DNA from: Rhodospirillaceae bacterium
GTDB taxonomy: Bacteria; Pseudomonadota; Alphaproteobacteria; Rhodospirillales; UBA2165
Direction: 5' to 3'
DNA: 64,000 nt
Assembly: GCA_018649725.1 (NCBI GenBank)
Contig: JABIHH010000070.1
Location: 41,383-105,382 of the forward strand
Positions 37,194 to 46,554 of the stretch are shown piece after piece (the first letter of the stretch is position 1; each line of letters starts with the position of its first letter). Both the position numbers and the translations under genes were made by a program. The notes under the pieces were generated by a model. The model was not told the DNA's origin. It made no database searches and worked only from the letters and a program-made list of their open reading frames with translations.

Positions 37194-38186
37194 ATGAAAG
37201 CTTCCACTAAGAAACAAGTGCGATGGGGCTCCACAATATTTGTTTTATTGTGGATACTCGGTGTCGGCCTCGATCAATTTGGTGAGTTTGGCACCTTTGA
37301 TTACGGCAAGTCGGTTCGCGAGGAACAGCTTCAAAAGCAACTTAAAACCTGCAAAGGCTCGTTTAAATTTCGCTATAATTGTAAATCAGCGATTTTGCGC
37401 GCCCATGGCCGTGACACTTTTAGTTATTGGGGTAGCAAGATCGGCTACACCTTCGGCCCTTCTCTCGTTATTTACATCATCTTCAATCTTTGGCTTCGCC
37501 GGGTTGAATGGAATGAAGAAAAGGAACGCCGTCGGAAGCGCCTTATCCGCATTGAGCGAAAACGCCAAAAGGATAGTCGCTTTGCGACCGAAGAAGGCCG
37601 TCAACGCACGCTGGCGGCACTCAGACGTCAAAACATCAAAAAAGCTGAAAAAGATGCCCAGCGAAAAGAAATGGACCGTCCGCTCAATGTGATGGTGGTC
37701 AGTCAGGACGATTTATTGATCGACAAGCTGACACCGCGCTTCTTTGATCAGGGTTATAATCTCATCGGTACCGATTTGCGCGATGTGTTCTTGAGCTACA
37801 AAGAAATCGGCTATCACATTATTTTGATCGAGAATGAATTCACTGAGCCTGTCCTGCACAAAGATGATGTGGGTGATCCTGATTTCCCTGGCCTACCTTT
37901 GCCCGTTCCCGCGACGATCATCAAACTGCGCGAACGCAAAGATAACGTCCGGGTCGTCTCATGGGACAAGGCATATGCCGGCATGTCTGATGCACAACTT
38001 GCCCAAAAGGCAGCTGATGTTGGTGCGGATGCGGCGGTGGCTAAACCTGGTGAATTAGAAGAGATGGTAGCGCTCTTTAAAGCCCTCCTTGACCGCAAAG
38101 GCGATGGCGGTGGAGAAACCGCAGACGGCGAAGCTGTCGCTGAAGCCAATCCAGAGGCCGAGCCTAAATCAAATCCTGAAGCTTAA
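37194..38186 (+). CDS. Membrane-anchored protein with coiled coil and receiver-like domain
   Basis: The 330-residue protein has two membrane helices (about residues 10-28 and 82-100), a highly charged coiled coil (about 105-165) and a response-regulator-like alpha/beta domain (about 165-300) beginning PLNVMVVSQDDLLIDKL. The usual phospho-acceptor region reads IILIENEF, with Glu-Asn-Glu instead of Asp, so phosphorylation is unlikely. An Ala/Glu-rich tail follows. It is divergent from degP (235 bases apart). I do not recognise the family. Confidence 0.7.
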   Translation: MKASTKKQVRWGSTIFVLLWILGVGLDQFGEFGTFDYGKSVREEQLQKQLKTCKGSFKFRYNCKSAILRAHGRDTFSYWGSKIGYTFGPSLVIYIIFNLWLRRVEWNEEKERRRKRLIRIERKRQKDSRFATEEGRQRTLAALRRQNIKKAEKDAQRKEMDRPLNVMVVSQDDLLIDKLTPRFFDQGYNLIGTDLRDVFLSYKEIGYHIILIENEFTEPVLHKDDVGDPDFPGLPLPVPATIIKLRERKDNVRVVSWDKAYAGMSDAQLAQKAADVGADAAVAKPGELEEMVALFKALLDRKGDGGGETADGEAVAEANPEAEPKSNPEA

Positions 38187-39352
38187 GCCTCTTTAAGTTC
38201 GCTCTCGACCAACTGTGACCAAAAGCTCGCGCCAATCGGCAGGACATCATCATTGAACTTATAGTGCGCATTGTGAAGCGGGTGCGAAATCTCACCCTCA
38301 ATCGCGGTTCCGAGCCGAATAAAACAACCTGGCACTTCATTCAGCATGAAAGCAAAATCCTCCGACGCCATGGTCGGCGGATAGGCGACATCTATTGCCT
38401 CCGCGCCAACAACGTCTTCCGCAATTTTCAAGGCGATCTCGCAACTTTTCTCTTCATTGACCAAAACCGGATAGCGATGGTCGTAATGTAATTCGATGGT
38501 CGCGCCGTGAGCAGCCGCGACCCCTTCGGCGACCCGTTTAATCAAGGGTTCCAGAATTTTCTCTGAGTCGACTGCAAAAGAGCGCGCTGTTCCCCGCAAG
38601 ACTGCCTGATCAGGAATAACATTATCCGCATCACCAGCATGAAATTGAGTGACGCTTACAACCACACTTTCGTTCGGGTTGGTTGTCCGGCTCGAAATTG
38701 TTTGGAGGGCTTCGACAATCGCTGAGCCGGCAACGATTGGATCAATCCCCTGATGCGGGGCAGCAGCGTGGCAACCAACGCCCGTTACAACAATCTCAAA
38801 CAGCGCTGCAGAAGCCATACCGGGGCCCGGACGGATACTGATCATACCAGCTGCCATATTTGGCCAATTGTGCATGCCGTAGACTGACTGAACGGGAAAC
38901 TGATCGAACAGGCCTTCACGCACCATGACGCCTCCGCCGCCTGCCATTTCTTCGGCCGGCTGGAATATGAATTGTACAGTGCCGTTAAAGCGCTTGGTCT
39001 TGGCCAGGTATTTGGCCGCCCCCAACAGCATTGTCGTATGGCCATCATGGCCGCAGGCATGCATCTTGCCTTTGACTTTCGAGCTAAACGGCAGATCAGT
39101 CTGCTCTTCGATATCCAGCGCATCCATATCGGCCCGAAGACCGATTGATCCGCCGCTGCCATTCGACAGGGTGCCAACTACCCCGGTTTTAGCCAAACCG
39201 CGGCTCACTTCGATTCCAAATTCTGCCAACTTTTTCGCAACGAAGTCAGCCGTTCTCACCTCTTCAAATGCCGTCTCGGGATAGGCATGGAGTTCATGTC
39301 GCCAGGCAACCATTTCTTCGTGGAATCCTTGTATTTCTTTAACTATTGGCAT
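38183..39352 (-). CDS. M20-family amidohydrolase (hippurate/IAA-amino acid hydrolase type)
   Basis: The 389-residue enzyme has M20D motifs: RHELHAYPETAFEE, GLRADMDALDI, ACGHDGHTTMLLGAAKYL and FQPAEEMAGGG, which hold the metal ligands and catalytic Glu, and ASEDFAFML near the C-terminus. Members hydrolyse N-acyl amino acids such as hippurate and indole-acetyl conjugates. Its role here may be release of aromatic acids, but this is inference. Its end overlaps the convergent gene by four bases. Confidence 0.88.
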   Translation of the reverse strand: MPIVKEIQGFHEEMVAWRHELHAYPETAFEEVRTADFVAKKLAEFGIEVSRGLAKTGVVGTLSNGSGGSIGLRADMDALDIEEQTDLPFSSKVKGKMHACGHDGHTTMLLGAAKYLAKTKRFNGTVQFIFQPAEEMAGGGGVMVREGLFDQFPVQSVYGMHNWPNMAAGMISIRPGPGMASAALFEIVVTGVGCHAAAPHQGIDPIVAGSAIVEALQTISSRTTNPNESVVVSVTQFHAGDADNVIPDQAVLRGTARSFAVDSEKILEPLIKRVAEGVAAAHGATIELHYDHRYPVLVNEEKSCEIALKIAEDVVGAEAIDVAYPPTMASEDFAFMLNEVPGCFIRLGTAIEGEISHPLHNAHYKFNDDVLPIGASFWSQLVESELKEA

Positions 39353-39505
39353 CTAAGATTTCCTACCTATAAATTGGAATTAAACTAATAACGAAACTGT
39401 TTGTACGAAAGACTTGACTTACTTGGCATTTAGGACAAATTTCCAATTAGAACCAAGTAAAAACTTGGTTTATTTGGACCACAGCGACGAGGAATCGTTA
39501 GTCGC

Positions 39506-40522
39506 ATGATTGAAACTATCGTCGATGCGGGCAGTAAAGCCCAGACGGCGGAAGCCTTAGATCCCTTCATCAATATTGAAGAAGAGATCGACCGCCTGCG
39601 CCGCGAAAAAAATGCTGTCATTCTGGCACATTATTATCAACCACCGGAAATTCAGGATATTGCTGATTTCATAGGTGATTCTTTGGATTTGTCCCGCAAA
39701 GCTGCGGAGACCGATGCCGACATGATCGCTTTTTGCGGCGTCAAATTTATGGCCGAATGCGCCAAAATTTTGAGCCCGGAGAAAACCGTTGTCTTGCCGG
39801 ATCGAGACGCGGGCTGTTCATTGGAAGATTCCTGTAAACCGGATGATTTCAGAAAGTTTCGCGAAAAGTTTCCTGATCACATGGCACTGAGTTACGTTAA
39901 TTGCTCCGCCGAAGTCAAAGCGCTCTCCGATATCATTGTGACGTCCTCAAACGCCCAATCGATTATTGAGCAATTGCCAGCAAACCAGAAAATTATTTTT
40001 GGCCCAGACCGTCATCTCGGTGCCTATCTCGCTAAAGAGACCGGCAGAGAGATGGAGATTTGGCCCGGCACCTGCATCGTCCACGAGCAATTCAGCGAAC
40101 GTGAGCTGGTCAAATTAATGGTGCGCCATCCAGAGGCTGCCCTAGCAGCGCATCCCGAATGCCCGGAAAGCATACTCAAGCATGCTGATCTCGTTGGCTC
40201 GACCCGGGCAATTTTGGATTTTGTCACCACGGCGCCCGGCAAAGAATTTATCATTGCCACTGAACAGCAAATTATCCATCAGATGGAGCTAGCTGCCCCC
40301 GACAGAACCTTCATGGCAGCCCCTGGCGCAGATGGCACGTGTAATTGCGCCAATTGTCCTTATATGGCGCTCAATGACATGGAAAAGCTCTATCTTGCGA
40401 TGTTAAACGAGGCACCGCGCATTGAAATGCCCGAGGATCTGCGAGTTGCTGCTTTGGCGCCGTTGCAGAAAATGCTCGACCTTTCACCGGCCAGTCCGGC
40501 AAAAAAATCCGTCGCCGCGTAA
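39506..40522 (+). CDS. nadA: Quinolinate synthase A
   Basis: The 338-residue enzyme contains the NadA motifs NAVILAHYYQPPEIQD, DSLDLSRKA, FCGVKFMAE and YVNCSAEVKA, and the C-terminal CNCANCPYMALN segment with cysteines for the [4Fe-4S] cluster. It condenses iminoaspartate with dihydroxyacetone phosphate to quinolinate. nadC follows after 12 bases. The L-aspartate oxidase gene nadB, often between or beside them, is not present, so iminoaspartate must come from nadB elsewhere or an aspartate dehydrogenase. Confidence 0.95.
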   Translation: MIETIVDAGSKAQTAEALDPFINIEEEIDRLRREKNAVILAHYYQPPEIQDIADFIGDSLDLSRKAAETDADMIAFCGVKFMAECAKILSPEKTVVLPDRDAGCSLEDSCKPDDFRKFREKFPDHMALSYVNCSAEVKALSDIIVTSSNAQSIIEQLPANQKIIFGPDRHLGAYLAKETGREMEIWPGTCIVHEQFSERELVKLMVRHPEAALAAHPECPESILKHADLVGSTRAILDFVTTAPGKEFIIATEQQIIHQMELAAPDRTFMAAPGADGTCNCANCPYMALNDMEKLYLAMLNEAPRIEMPEDLRVAALAPLQKMLDLSPASPAKKSVAA

Positions 40523-40534
40523 GAAAGCTCTGAC

Positions 40535-41395
40535 ATGTCATCAGAATGGCCGGAAGGTCTTAATCTAGATATCGTCGACAGCATTATTGATGCCGCCTTT
40601 GCTGAAGATATCGGCAAAGGCGATTTAACATCTGAAGCCGTTATTCCAGCCGAAACTCGCTTTACCGGTGTCATGTCAGCCAGAGATGAGATGGTCTGTG
40701 CAGGTCTGCCTGTTGCCGGACGGGTGTTTGAGCGCTATTCGAAGGATATTGTTTGGACGCCCCGCGCCCAAGATGGTGACAAAGTCACGGCTGGAACGAC
40801 GTTGGCCGATTTAGAAGGACCCGCGATTGATCTTCTGACTGCGGAACGCACGGCGATCAATATCTTGCAGCATTTATCCGGCATCGCAACCTTGACCCGG
40901 CAATATGCAGATGTGATCGCTGATTTGGATACAATCTTGCTGGATACACGGAAAACCATTCCGGTTTATCGCCACCTTGCCAAATATGCCACCCGCATGG
41001 GCGGCGCGACCAATCACCGTATGGCCTTAGATGATGGTGTGCTGATCAAGGACAATCATGTCGCCGTCTCAGGTGGCATCAGCGAAGCGATTAAGCGCGC
41101 TCAAGCCGCCAAATTACCCAACATCGAAGTCGAATGCGATACACTTGACCAAGTTAAAGAGGCTATTGAAGCCGGCGCGGATATGATCTTGTTTGATAAT
41201 ATGAGCTCGGAAACCATGGTCGAGGCTGTGGCGATTGTCGCCGGGCAAGTTCCCACTGAAGCCTCCGGCGATGTAAACCTTGAGACCATCCGCGCCAAGG
41301 CTGAGACCGGCGTAACCCACATCTCGGTTGGCCGCCTCACCCATTCAGCGCCGGCCGTAAATATCGGCCTCGATTGGTCCGCTCAAACTAGTTGA
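40535..41395 (+). CDS. nadC: Nicotinate-nucleotide pyrophosphorylase (carboxylating)
   Basis: The 286-residue enzyme has the NadC motifs EDIGKGDLTSEAVIP, ERTAINILQHLSGIAT, LDTRKTIPVYRHLAKYA and VECDTLDQVKEAIEAGAD, and ends with GVTHISVGRLTHSAPAVNIGLD. It converts quinolinate and PRPP to nicotinate mononucleotide. It is co-transcribed with nadA. The RKT-x-P motif binds quinolinate. Its end overlaps the convergent fhs gene by eight bases. Confidence 0.95.
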   Translation: MSSEWPEGLNLDIVDSIIDAAFAEDIGKGDLTSEAVIPAETRFTGVMSARDEMVCAGLPVAGRVFERYSKDIVWTPRAQDGDKVTAGTTLADLEGPAIDLLTAERTAINILQHLSGIATLTRQYADVIADLDTILLDTRKTIPVYRHLAKYATRMGGATNHRMALDDGVLIKDNHVAVSGGISEAIKRAQAAKLPNIEVECDTLDQVKEAIEAGADMILFDNMSSETMVEAVAIVAGQVPTEASGDVNLETIRAKAETGVTHISVGRLTHSAPAVNIGLDWSAQTS

Positions 41396-43052
41396 TACCC
41401 GTTATAGCTCCCGAGGCATCAACACCGATGTCTTTAGCCGATGGTGTGCGCGGCAAGCCCGGCATGGTCATCATATTTCCGGCAACGGCAACGACGAATC
41501 CGGCGCCCGCGCTCAACCGAATATCGCTGAACTCGATCGTGTGTCCAGCAGGGGCGCCAATTGCTTTCGGATCGGTCGAAAAGCTATATTGGGTTTTGGC
41601 GATACAGACCGGCAAGTCAATATTTCCCAATTGAGCGAGCTTCTGGCGGGCCGCTTCGGAAAAAGAGATTTCTGCCGCACCATAAATATTCTGCGCCACG
41701 GCACGCAATTTATCTTCAAGGGACGCGGTTAGCTCATAGCCAAATTTTGGTGGCGATTTTTCTTCGGCGAGGTCCATAACTTTGCGCGCCAAGTCTTCCG
41801 CCCCCTTTCCACCTTCGGCAAAGTGAGAGCTTATTGAAAAGGCAACATCTATTGCGGCACAAAAATCTCGAATTGCTGATATCTCATTCTCTGTATCAGC
41901 CGCAAATCGATTGAGCGCGACAATAACGGGCTGGCCAAAGGATCGCACAATCTCAATTTGTCGTTTGAGATTTTCCGCACCTGCCATAACCGCGCTAATG
42001 TCTTCAGCCTCAATATCATCCAGATCAACGCCGCCGTGGGCTTTGAGAGCGCGGATGGTTGCCACCATCACTGTAGCACTTGGCCACAATCCGGCCGCGC
42101 GACATTTAATATTAAAGAATTTCTCGGCGCCGAGGTCTGCGCCGAACCCTGCCTCAGTGATCACATAATCCGCCAGCTTAAGCCCAGCTTTGCTGGCAAT
42201 TACCGAGCTACAGCCATGCGCGATATTGGCAAACGGGCCGCCGTGAACCAAAGTTGGCGTGCCTTCTCTGCTTTGCACCAGATTGGGATCAAGCGCACCG
42301 GAGAGCAAAGCGGCCATGGCACCTTCGGCATTCAACTGCTTCGCAGTAATCAGACTACCTTTACGGTCCTGGCCAATAACAATATTGCCGAGCCGGCGCA
42401 TTAGATCCTCTGCATCACTGCTGAGACTGAAAATCGCCATCACTTCGGAAGCGGCGGTGATATCAAAACCAGCCTGATGCGATAAATCCTTGCCCTTGCG
42501 ACTGACCGACAGTGTGATGTCTCTGAGCGCCCGATCATTCATGTCCATCACCCGCGGCCAGGTAATCTTAGTTGGATCAATATCCAACTCATTGTCCCAA
42601 TAGATATGATTGTCGACCATGGCTGACAGCAGATTATGCGCTGATGAAATCGCATGCAGATCACCAGTGAAATGCATATTGATGTCATTTGAAGGAATTA
42701 TGCTGGCCTTACCGCCGCCGGTACCGCCGCCTTTCATGCCAAAGACCGGTCCGAGGCTCGGCTCACGGAGACAGATCGCAACGCTCTCGCCCAGTCTCGA
42801 GAGACCATCACCGAGTCCAATCGATGTGGCTGTCTTACCTTCGCCATACTTGGTCGGCGTCATGGCTGTGACGAGTATCAGCTTACCATCAGCCGCCTGA
42901 TCCAAATCCGCCAGGTAGGAAAGCGGTATCTTGGCTTTATCTCGCCCATAGGAGAGCAAAATGTCTGCCGGGATATTGAGCTTTGCGGCGATAACCTGGA
43001 TGGTGGCAGGTTGGCCCGCATTTTCGCCTGATGTCGTATTTCCGTTTTTCAT
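41388..43052 (-). CDS. fhs: Formate-tetrahydrofolate ligase
   Basis: The 554-residue enzyme has the ATP-binding motif TPTKYGEGKTATSIGLGDGL (the usual G residue replaced by KY), the EPSLGPVFGMKGGGTGGG segment and the folate-site GGPFANIAHGCSSVIA motif. It makes 10-formyl-tetrahydrofolate from formate, THF and ATP for one-carbon metabolism. Length matches the family. It is a single gene; the next gene upstream on the opposite strand is 119 bases away. Confidence 0.95.
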   Translation of the reverse strand: MKNGNTTSGENAGQPATIQVIAAKLNIPADILLSYGRDKAKIPLSYLADLDQAADGKLILVTAMTPTKYGEGKTATSIGLGDGLSRLGESVAICLREPSLGPVFGMKGGGTGGGKASIIPSNDINMHFTGDLHAISSAHNLLSAMVDNHIYWDNELDIDPTKITWPRVMDMNDRALRDITLSVSRKGKDLSHQAGFDITAASEVMAIFSLSSDAEDLMRRLGNIVIGQDRKGSLITAKQLNAEGAMAALLSGALDPNLVQSREGTPTLVHGGPFANIAHGCSSVIASKAGLKLADYVITEAGFGADLGAEKFFNIKCRAAGLWPSATVMVATIRALKAHGGVDLDDIEAEDISAVMAGAENLKRQIEIVRSFGQPVIVALNRFAADTENEISAIRDFCAAIDVAFSISSHFAEGGKGAEDLARKVMDLAEEKSPPKFGYELTASLEDKLRAVAQNIYGAAEISFSEAARQKLAQLGNIDLPVCIAKTQYSFSTDPKAIGAPAGHTIEFSDIRLSAGAGFVVAVAGNMMTMPGLPRTPSAKDIGVDASGAITGIN

Positions 43053-43171
43053 CTATCTATCTTAAGTATTTCCCAAATCATAAAAACTAGTTAGAACTGC
43101 AAAAGGTTAGGAATTCGTTGCGGCAAGAGTAGTGCAACGATTTGAAGCGCGTATAGCGCAATAGGAACACA

Positions 43172-44020
43172 ATGTCTAAACCTCCCTTCGGTCGTCTATT
43201 AAAAATGGGCCTGCAAACTTTGCTTGGCCTGAAACGCCAAGGTTTTTTTATTCCCTATCGCTATGCCGATCAATTGAAAGAGATGGGTAGTCTTGCCTCC
43301 TACAAACCAATCGAGCGGATGTTTGATGCTGCGAGAGAGGCTCATATTCAATTTATTGAAAATATTAACAAATACGCACAAATACTTGAAAGTATTGGGG
43401 AAAACTCACCTCCTGGGCCGCGCTGGCAGCAAGATTGGTTTCCAAGATTAGATGGCGCCGCCGCCTATACCATGGTGCGGGAAAAACGCCCTACGCGCAT
43501 CGTTGAAGTCGGCTCAGGTCATTCGACGCGTTTTATGGCCGAAGCGGTCAAAGATGGCGGCTTAGCGACCAAGATCACGACGATCGATCCGGCACCCCGG
43601 GCAACCATCAACCAACTCGATGTGACCGCGATTAAGAATACGGTCGAGAATGCAGGCACCGCTCCCTTTGAGGACTTAGCTGCTGGCGATATTCTGTTTA
43701 TTGATTCGAGCCACATTCTTATGCCCGGTAGTGATGTTGATTTTTTGATTAATCGCATTTTGCCGGATCTTCCGAGCGGTCTTATTCTGCATATTCACGA
43801 CATTTATTTGCCGGATGACTACCCACCCGCATGGGCGTGGCGGAACTACAATGAACAGCAAGGCGTGGCGGCATTACTCCAAGGCAAGGGATTTGAAATT
43901 CTATTCTCCAGCCACTATACCGCAACACGTCTGGCCGATACTTTAAAGGCCAGCGTGATCGATCGTTTGGAGTTGTTCAACGGTGCGGTCGAAACCAGTC
44001 TGTGGCTGGAAAAAAAATAG
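43172..44020 (+). CDS. Class I SAM-dependent methyltransferase
   Basis: The 282-residue protein has the SAM-binding motif I in RIVEVGSGHSTRFMAEAV (about residues 109-126) and the acidic segment TTIDPAPR after it. DILFIDSSHILMPGSDVDF carries the later Asp and a His. This pattern occurs in glycan or small-molecule O-methyltransferases of the Methyltransf_24 type. No signal peptide. It is a single gene between fhs and a convergent exporter, so substrate is not indicated. Confidence 0.75.
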   Translation: MSKPPFGRLLKMGLQTLLGLKRQGFFIPYRYADQLKEMGSLASYKPIERMFDAAREAHIQFIENINKYAQILESIGENSPPGPRWQQDWFPRLDGAAAYTMVREKRPTRIVEVGSGHSTRFMAEAVKDGGLATKITTIDPAPRATINQLDVTAIKNTVENAGTAPFEDLAAGDILFIDSSHILMPGSDVDFLINRILPDLPSGLILHIHDIYLPDDYPPAWAWRNYNEQQGVAALLQGKGFEILFSSHYTATRLADTLKASVIDRLELFNGAVETSLWLEKK

Positions 44021-44083
44021 CTCAAGCAAGGCTATCAGCCTACCGTACCAGATACCGAGCACGATCCTGCAATGGTTACGGCG

Positions 44084-44995
44084 TTATTCATTTGGCGTTG
44101 TTTGGACCGCGCCCTTAATCGCTTCACGGCGGGCAATATAGCTGGTTGAGGCGATGATTATACCGCCGCCAATCCAAGTCCAAATATCCGGCAATTCAGA
44201 AAATATAAAAAAGCCGATGAGTGTGGCGATAATCAAGCGGATGAAATTGAAAGGCTCCAAAGCACTCACTTCGGATCGCTTATACGCAAGTGTCATGGTT
44301 AGATGAGCGCCGCCGACGAACAGACCGACGGCCGCCAGCATGGTTAATTGAATAAGATCGGGCCAGCGCCAGAAATAAATCGCCATACAAAAGGTAATCG
44401 GTATTTGCAGCAAAGCGACCCAGGCGCCGATAGTGGGTGGTTGGTCCCACTGTAACAGGTGCTTGGCGAATATTCTGGAGCCACTACCAAGGATGATCGA
44501 CAGAATGACAAAAACAAAGCCGATGCTGAATGATTGAAATCCCGGGCGAATAATTATTAAGGCACCAGAAAGTCCTACGCCCAGCGCAATCCACCGCCTG
44601 AGCCGCGCTTTTTCCCCTAAGAAAAGCACCGCACCCAAAGTGACAATCAGCGGACTGGTGAGCGCCAATGCGGTCGCATCGGCCAAAGGCGTTAATGAAA
44701 GCGCCGTATACCACGCACCAACAGCGCCGGCATTAAAAAAAGCCCGGACGATATGCGTGCGGATTTTTGTTGTTCGCATCGGCCTAAATTTGGTCCGCAG
44801 CAACCACGGAAGATAAAAGGCGAAGGAAAAAAGACTGGTAAAAAAGGCGATCTCATAGGGATGAATGGATTTGCCGACTCCGCGGACAAAACCATGGGAG
44901 CCGGTAAATAATGCGACCGAGAGAATGATCCACAAAGCAGAGCCGATAAAGGTCGCATTGGAAGCGGCTTGAACGCCAGAATTAGAAGAAGTCAT
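44084..44995 (-). CDS. EamA/DMT-family transporter
   Basis: The 303-residue inner-membrane protein has ten predicted helices in two five-helix EamA halves, with the AFFNAGAVGAWYTALSLTPLADATAL motif closing the first half and RSEVSALEPFNFIRLIIATLIGFFIF the second. Such proteins export metabolites or amino acids by proton antiport. Neighbours do not indicate the substrate. Confidence 0.85.
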   Translation of the reverse strand: MTSSNSGVQAASNATFIGSALWIILSVALFTGSHGFVRGVGKSIHPYEIAFFTSLFSFAFYLPWLLRTKFRPMRTTKIRTHIVRAFFNAGAVGAWYTALSLTPLADATALALTSPLIVTLGAVLFLGEKARLRRWIALGVGLSGALIIIRPGFQSFSIGFVFVILSIILGSGSRIFAKHLLQWDQPPTIGAWVALLQIPITFCMAIYFWRWPDLIQLTMLAAVGLFVGGAHLTMTLAYKRSEVSALEPFNFIRLIIATLIGFFIFSELPDIWTWIGGGIIIASTSYIARREAIKGAVQTTPNE

Positions 44996-45043
44996 TGTTA
45001 TTGCTACCCTCTTCCATCCGTTAATTCCAGGACTTTCGAGGGT

Positions 45044-45880
45044 TTATTTTTGCTCAGGCGCGTCCACAGCCCGGCGATACAAATGCCACGTCGCATGACC
45101 TAATACCGGCAGGATTACCAAAAGCCCGACAAGTCCCGACAGCAGCGATATCGCAATCAAGGCTGCAATCGTACAACACCAGACAGCCATCACGCGCCGG
45201 TTGTGGATGACAAACCGCACGCTGGTTACCATTGCCGTGATGAAATCAATATCGCGGTGAAACAGCATCGGTATAGAGATGACGGAATAAGAAAACACCC
45301 CAAAGGCAATGAGGGCCCCGGCTGCATTGCCGACAAGCAAAAACAACCACCCCGAAGGCGTGGTGAACACAACGTCTATAAGCTCGGTCAGGCTGAAAAA
45401 TTGGAATCCCATAAAGCCAAATGACAGCAAAGCTGCAATATCCATCCAAATAAAGAGTGAGAATCCGGTAACCAACGCCATCCAGCCGAGATCTCGACTG
45501 AACATTGATTTTACCGTACCCAAAACGATTCCCCAGGAAAGCGCCTCAGCCCCGAGTTCCGGATTACTTTCCAGATTTTGACTCACGACATAGAACCCGC
45601 TGGCAATAAAGGGCGCTATCAGCGCAAAACCGGCAGCAAGCGGATAAACCAGATATGGCAATTCGAAATACAATAACAACAAGACCAGTAGCCAGCCACC
45701 GACGGCATAGATCCCGCTAAACAAAAGACCATAGGCCGGGGCGGCTCGAAAATCCCTGAGGCCAATCGCCAGCACGTCCAGCAAATCATTGACCGTCACA
45801 GTATTAACGCTTGGCATCTGTTGTTGAGCAAGCGTATTAACGGGCTCGGTATTTATCGAATTTTCAGGTTCTTCACTCAT
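45044..45880 (-). CDS. DUF2189 integral membrane protein
   Basis: The 278-residue protein has six or so helices and the DUF2189 start VTVNDLLDVLAIGLRDFRAAPAYGLLFSGIYAVGGW, followed by the FALIAPFIASGFY segment. The family is common in Proteobacteria and its role is not known; a link with respiratory chain or cytochrome c oxidase genes has been noted. A polar N-terminus precedes the helices. Confidence 0.85.
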   Translation of the reverse strand: MSEEPENSINTEPVNTLAQQQMPSVNTVTVNDLLDVLAIGLRDFRAAPAYGLLFSGIYAVGGWLLVLLLLYFELPYLVYPLAAGFALIAPFIASGFYVVSQNLESNPELGAEALSWGIVLGTVKSMFSRDLGWMALVTGFSLFIWMDIAALLSFGFMGFQFFSLTELIDVVFTTPSGWLFLLVGNAAGALIAFGVFSYSVISIPMLFHRDIDFITAMVTSVRFVIHNRRVMAVWCCTIAALIAISLLSGLVGLLVILPVLGHATWHLYRRAVDAPEQK

Positions 45881-45989
45881 GCTATATCCCCCTTATCCGT
45901 TCTCGGATCAGGCGAAAATTATAAATGCTACGCGGGGAAATGTCGATTGGGCATGAATGCTGCACGGAAATGAATAAATCGAAGTGTGG

Positions 45990-46445
45990 TTAGTCTCGGA
46001 CACGAACCAGTGCGGCCTCTGGCACGTCGCTCGCCCGGGTTACGATATAAATCGCAGCCGGGAGCATAACACCCGCCATAATCAGCGGCACCATCATGGT
46101 CTTGGCAAAAAACACCACAACAATAGCCAAACTAAGCGACATCATTGAGACAGCCATGATTTTGGCCTTTTTTGGAATAACTCGGTGATTATCCCAATTG
46201 CTGACAACGGGCCCAAAATATTTATGGCCATAAAGCCAGGCATGAAACCGCCTGGATGAGCGTGAAAAGGCCCAAGCGGCCATGATCAGAAATATCGTCG
46301 TCGGCAGGCCGGGCGTAATCGCCCCGATCGCTCCAAGCGCCACGCAGGTCCAACCAAAAACGATTAGAATCGGCCGCAACCAAGGCTTCGCCTCTGGTAC
46401 GGGGCAGCGATCCATGTGCTCAAGATTGATTTTATTTTCACTCAT
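45990..46445 (-). CDS. YbaN/DUF454 family inner-membrane protein
   Basis: The 151-residue protein has two helices separated by the family motif GAIGAITPGLPTTIFLIMAAWAFSRSS, then a WLYGHKYFGPVV loop and two further helices. DUF454 proteins are short inner-membrane proteins of unknown function. ATG at 46445 is preferred over a GTG 45 bases upstream that would add a polar leader; neither has a strong ribosome binding site. Confidence 0.8.
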   Translation of the reverse strand: MSENKINLEHMDRCPVPEAKPWLRPILIVFGWTCVALGAIGAITPGLPTTIFLIMAAWAFSRSSRRFHAWLYGHKYFGPVVSNWDNHRVIPKKAKIMAVSMMSLSLAIVVVFFAKTMMVPLIMAGVMLPAAIYIVTRASDVPEAALVRVRD

Positions 46446-46554
46446 AATAGCTATATGTGTGCTCGGCTGATTTATTTCAATATATTTCACACACTAATTT
46501 ACTAGGATATTTAGGTATTTCCTTGATCCAAGTTAATTTAGCGCGTTTTCAAGG

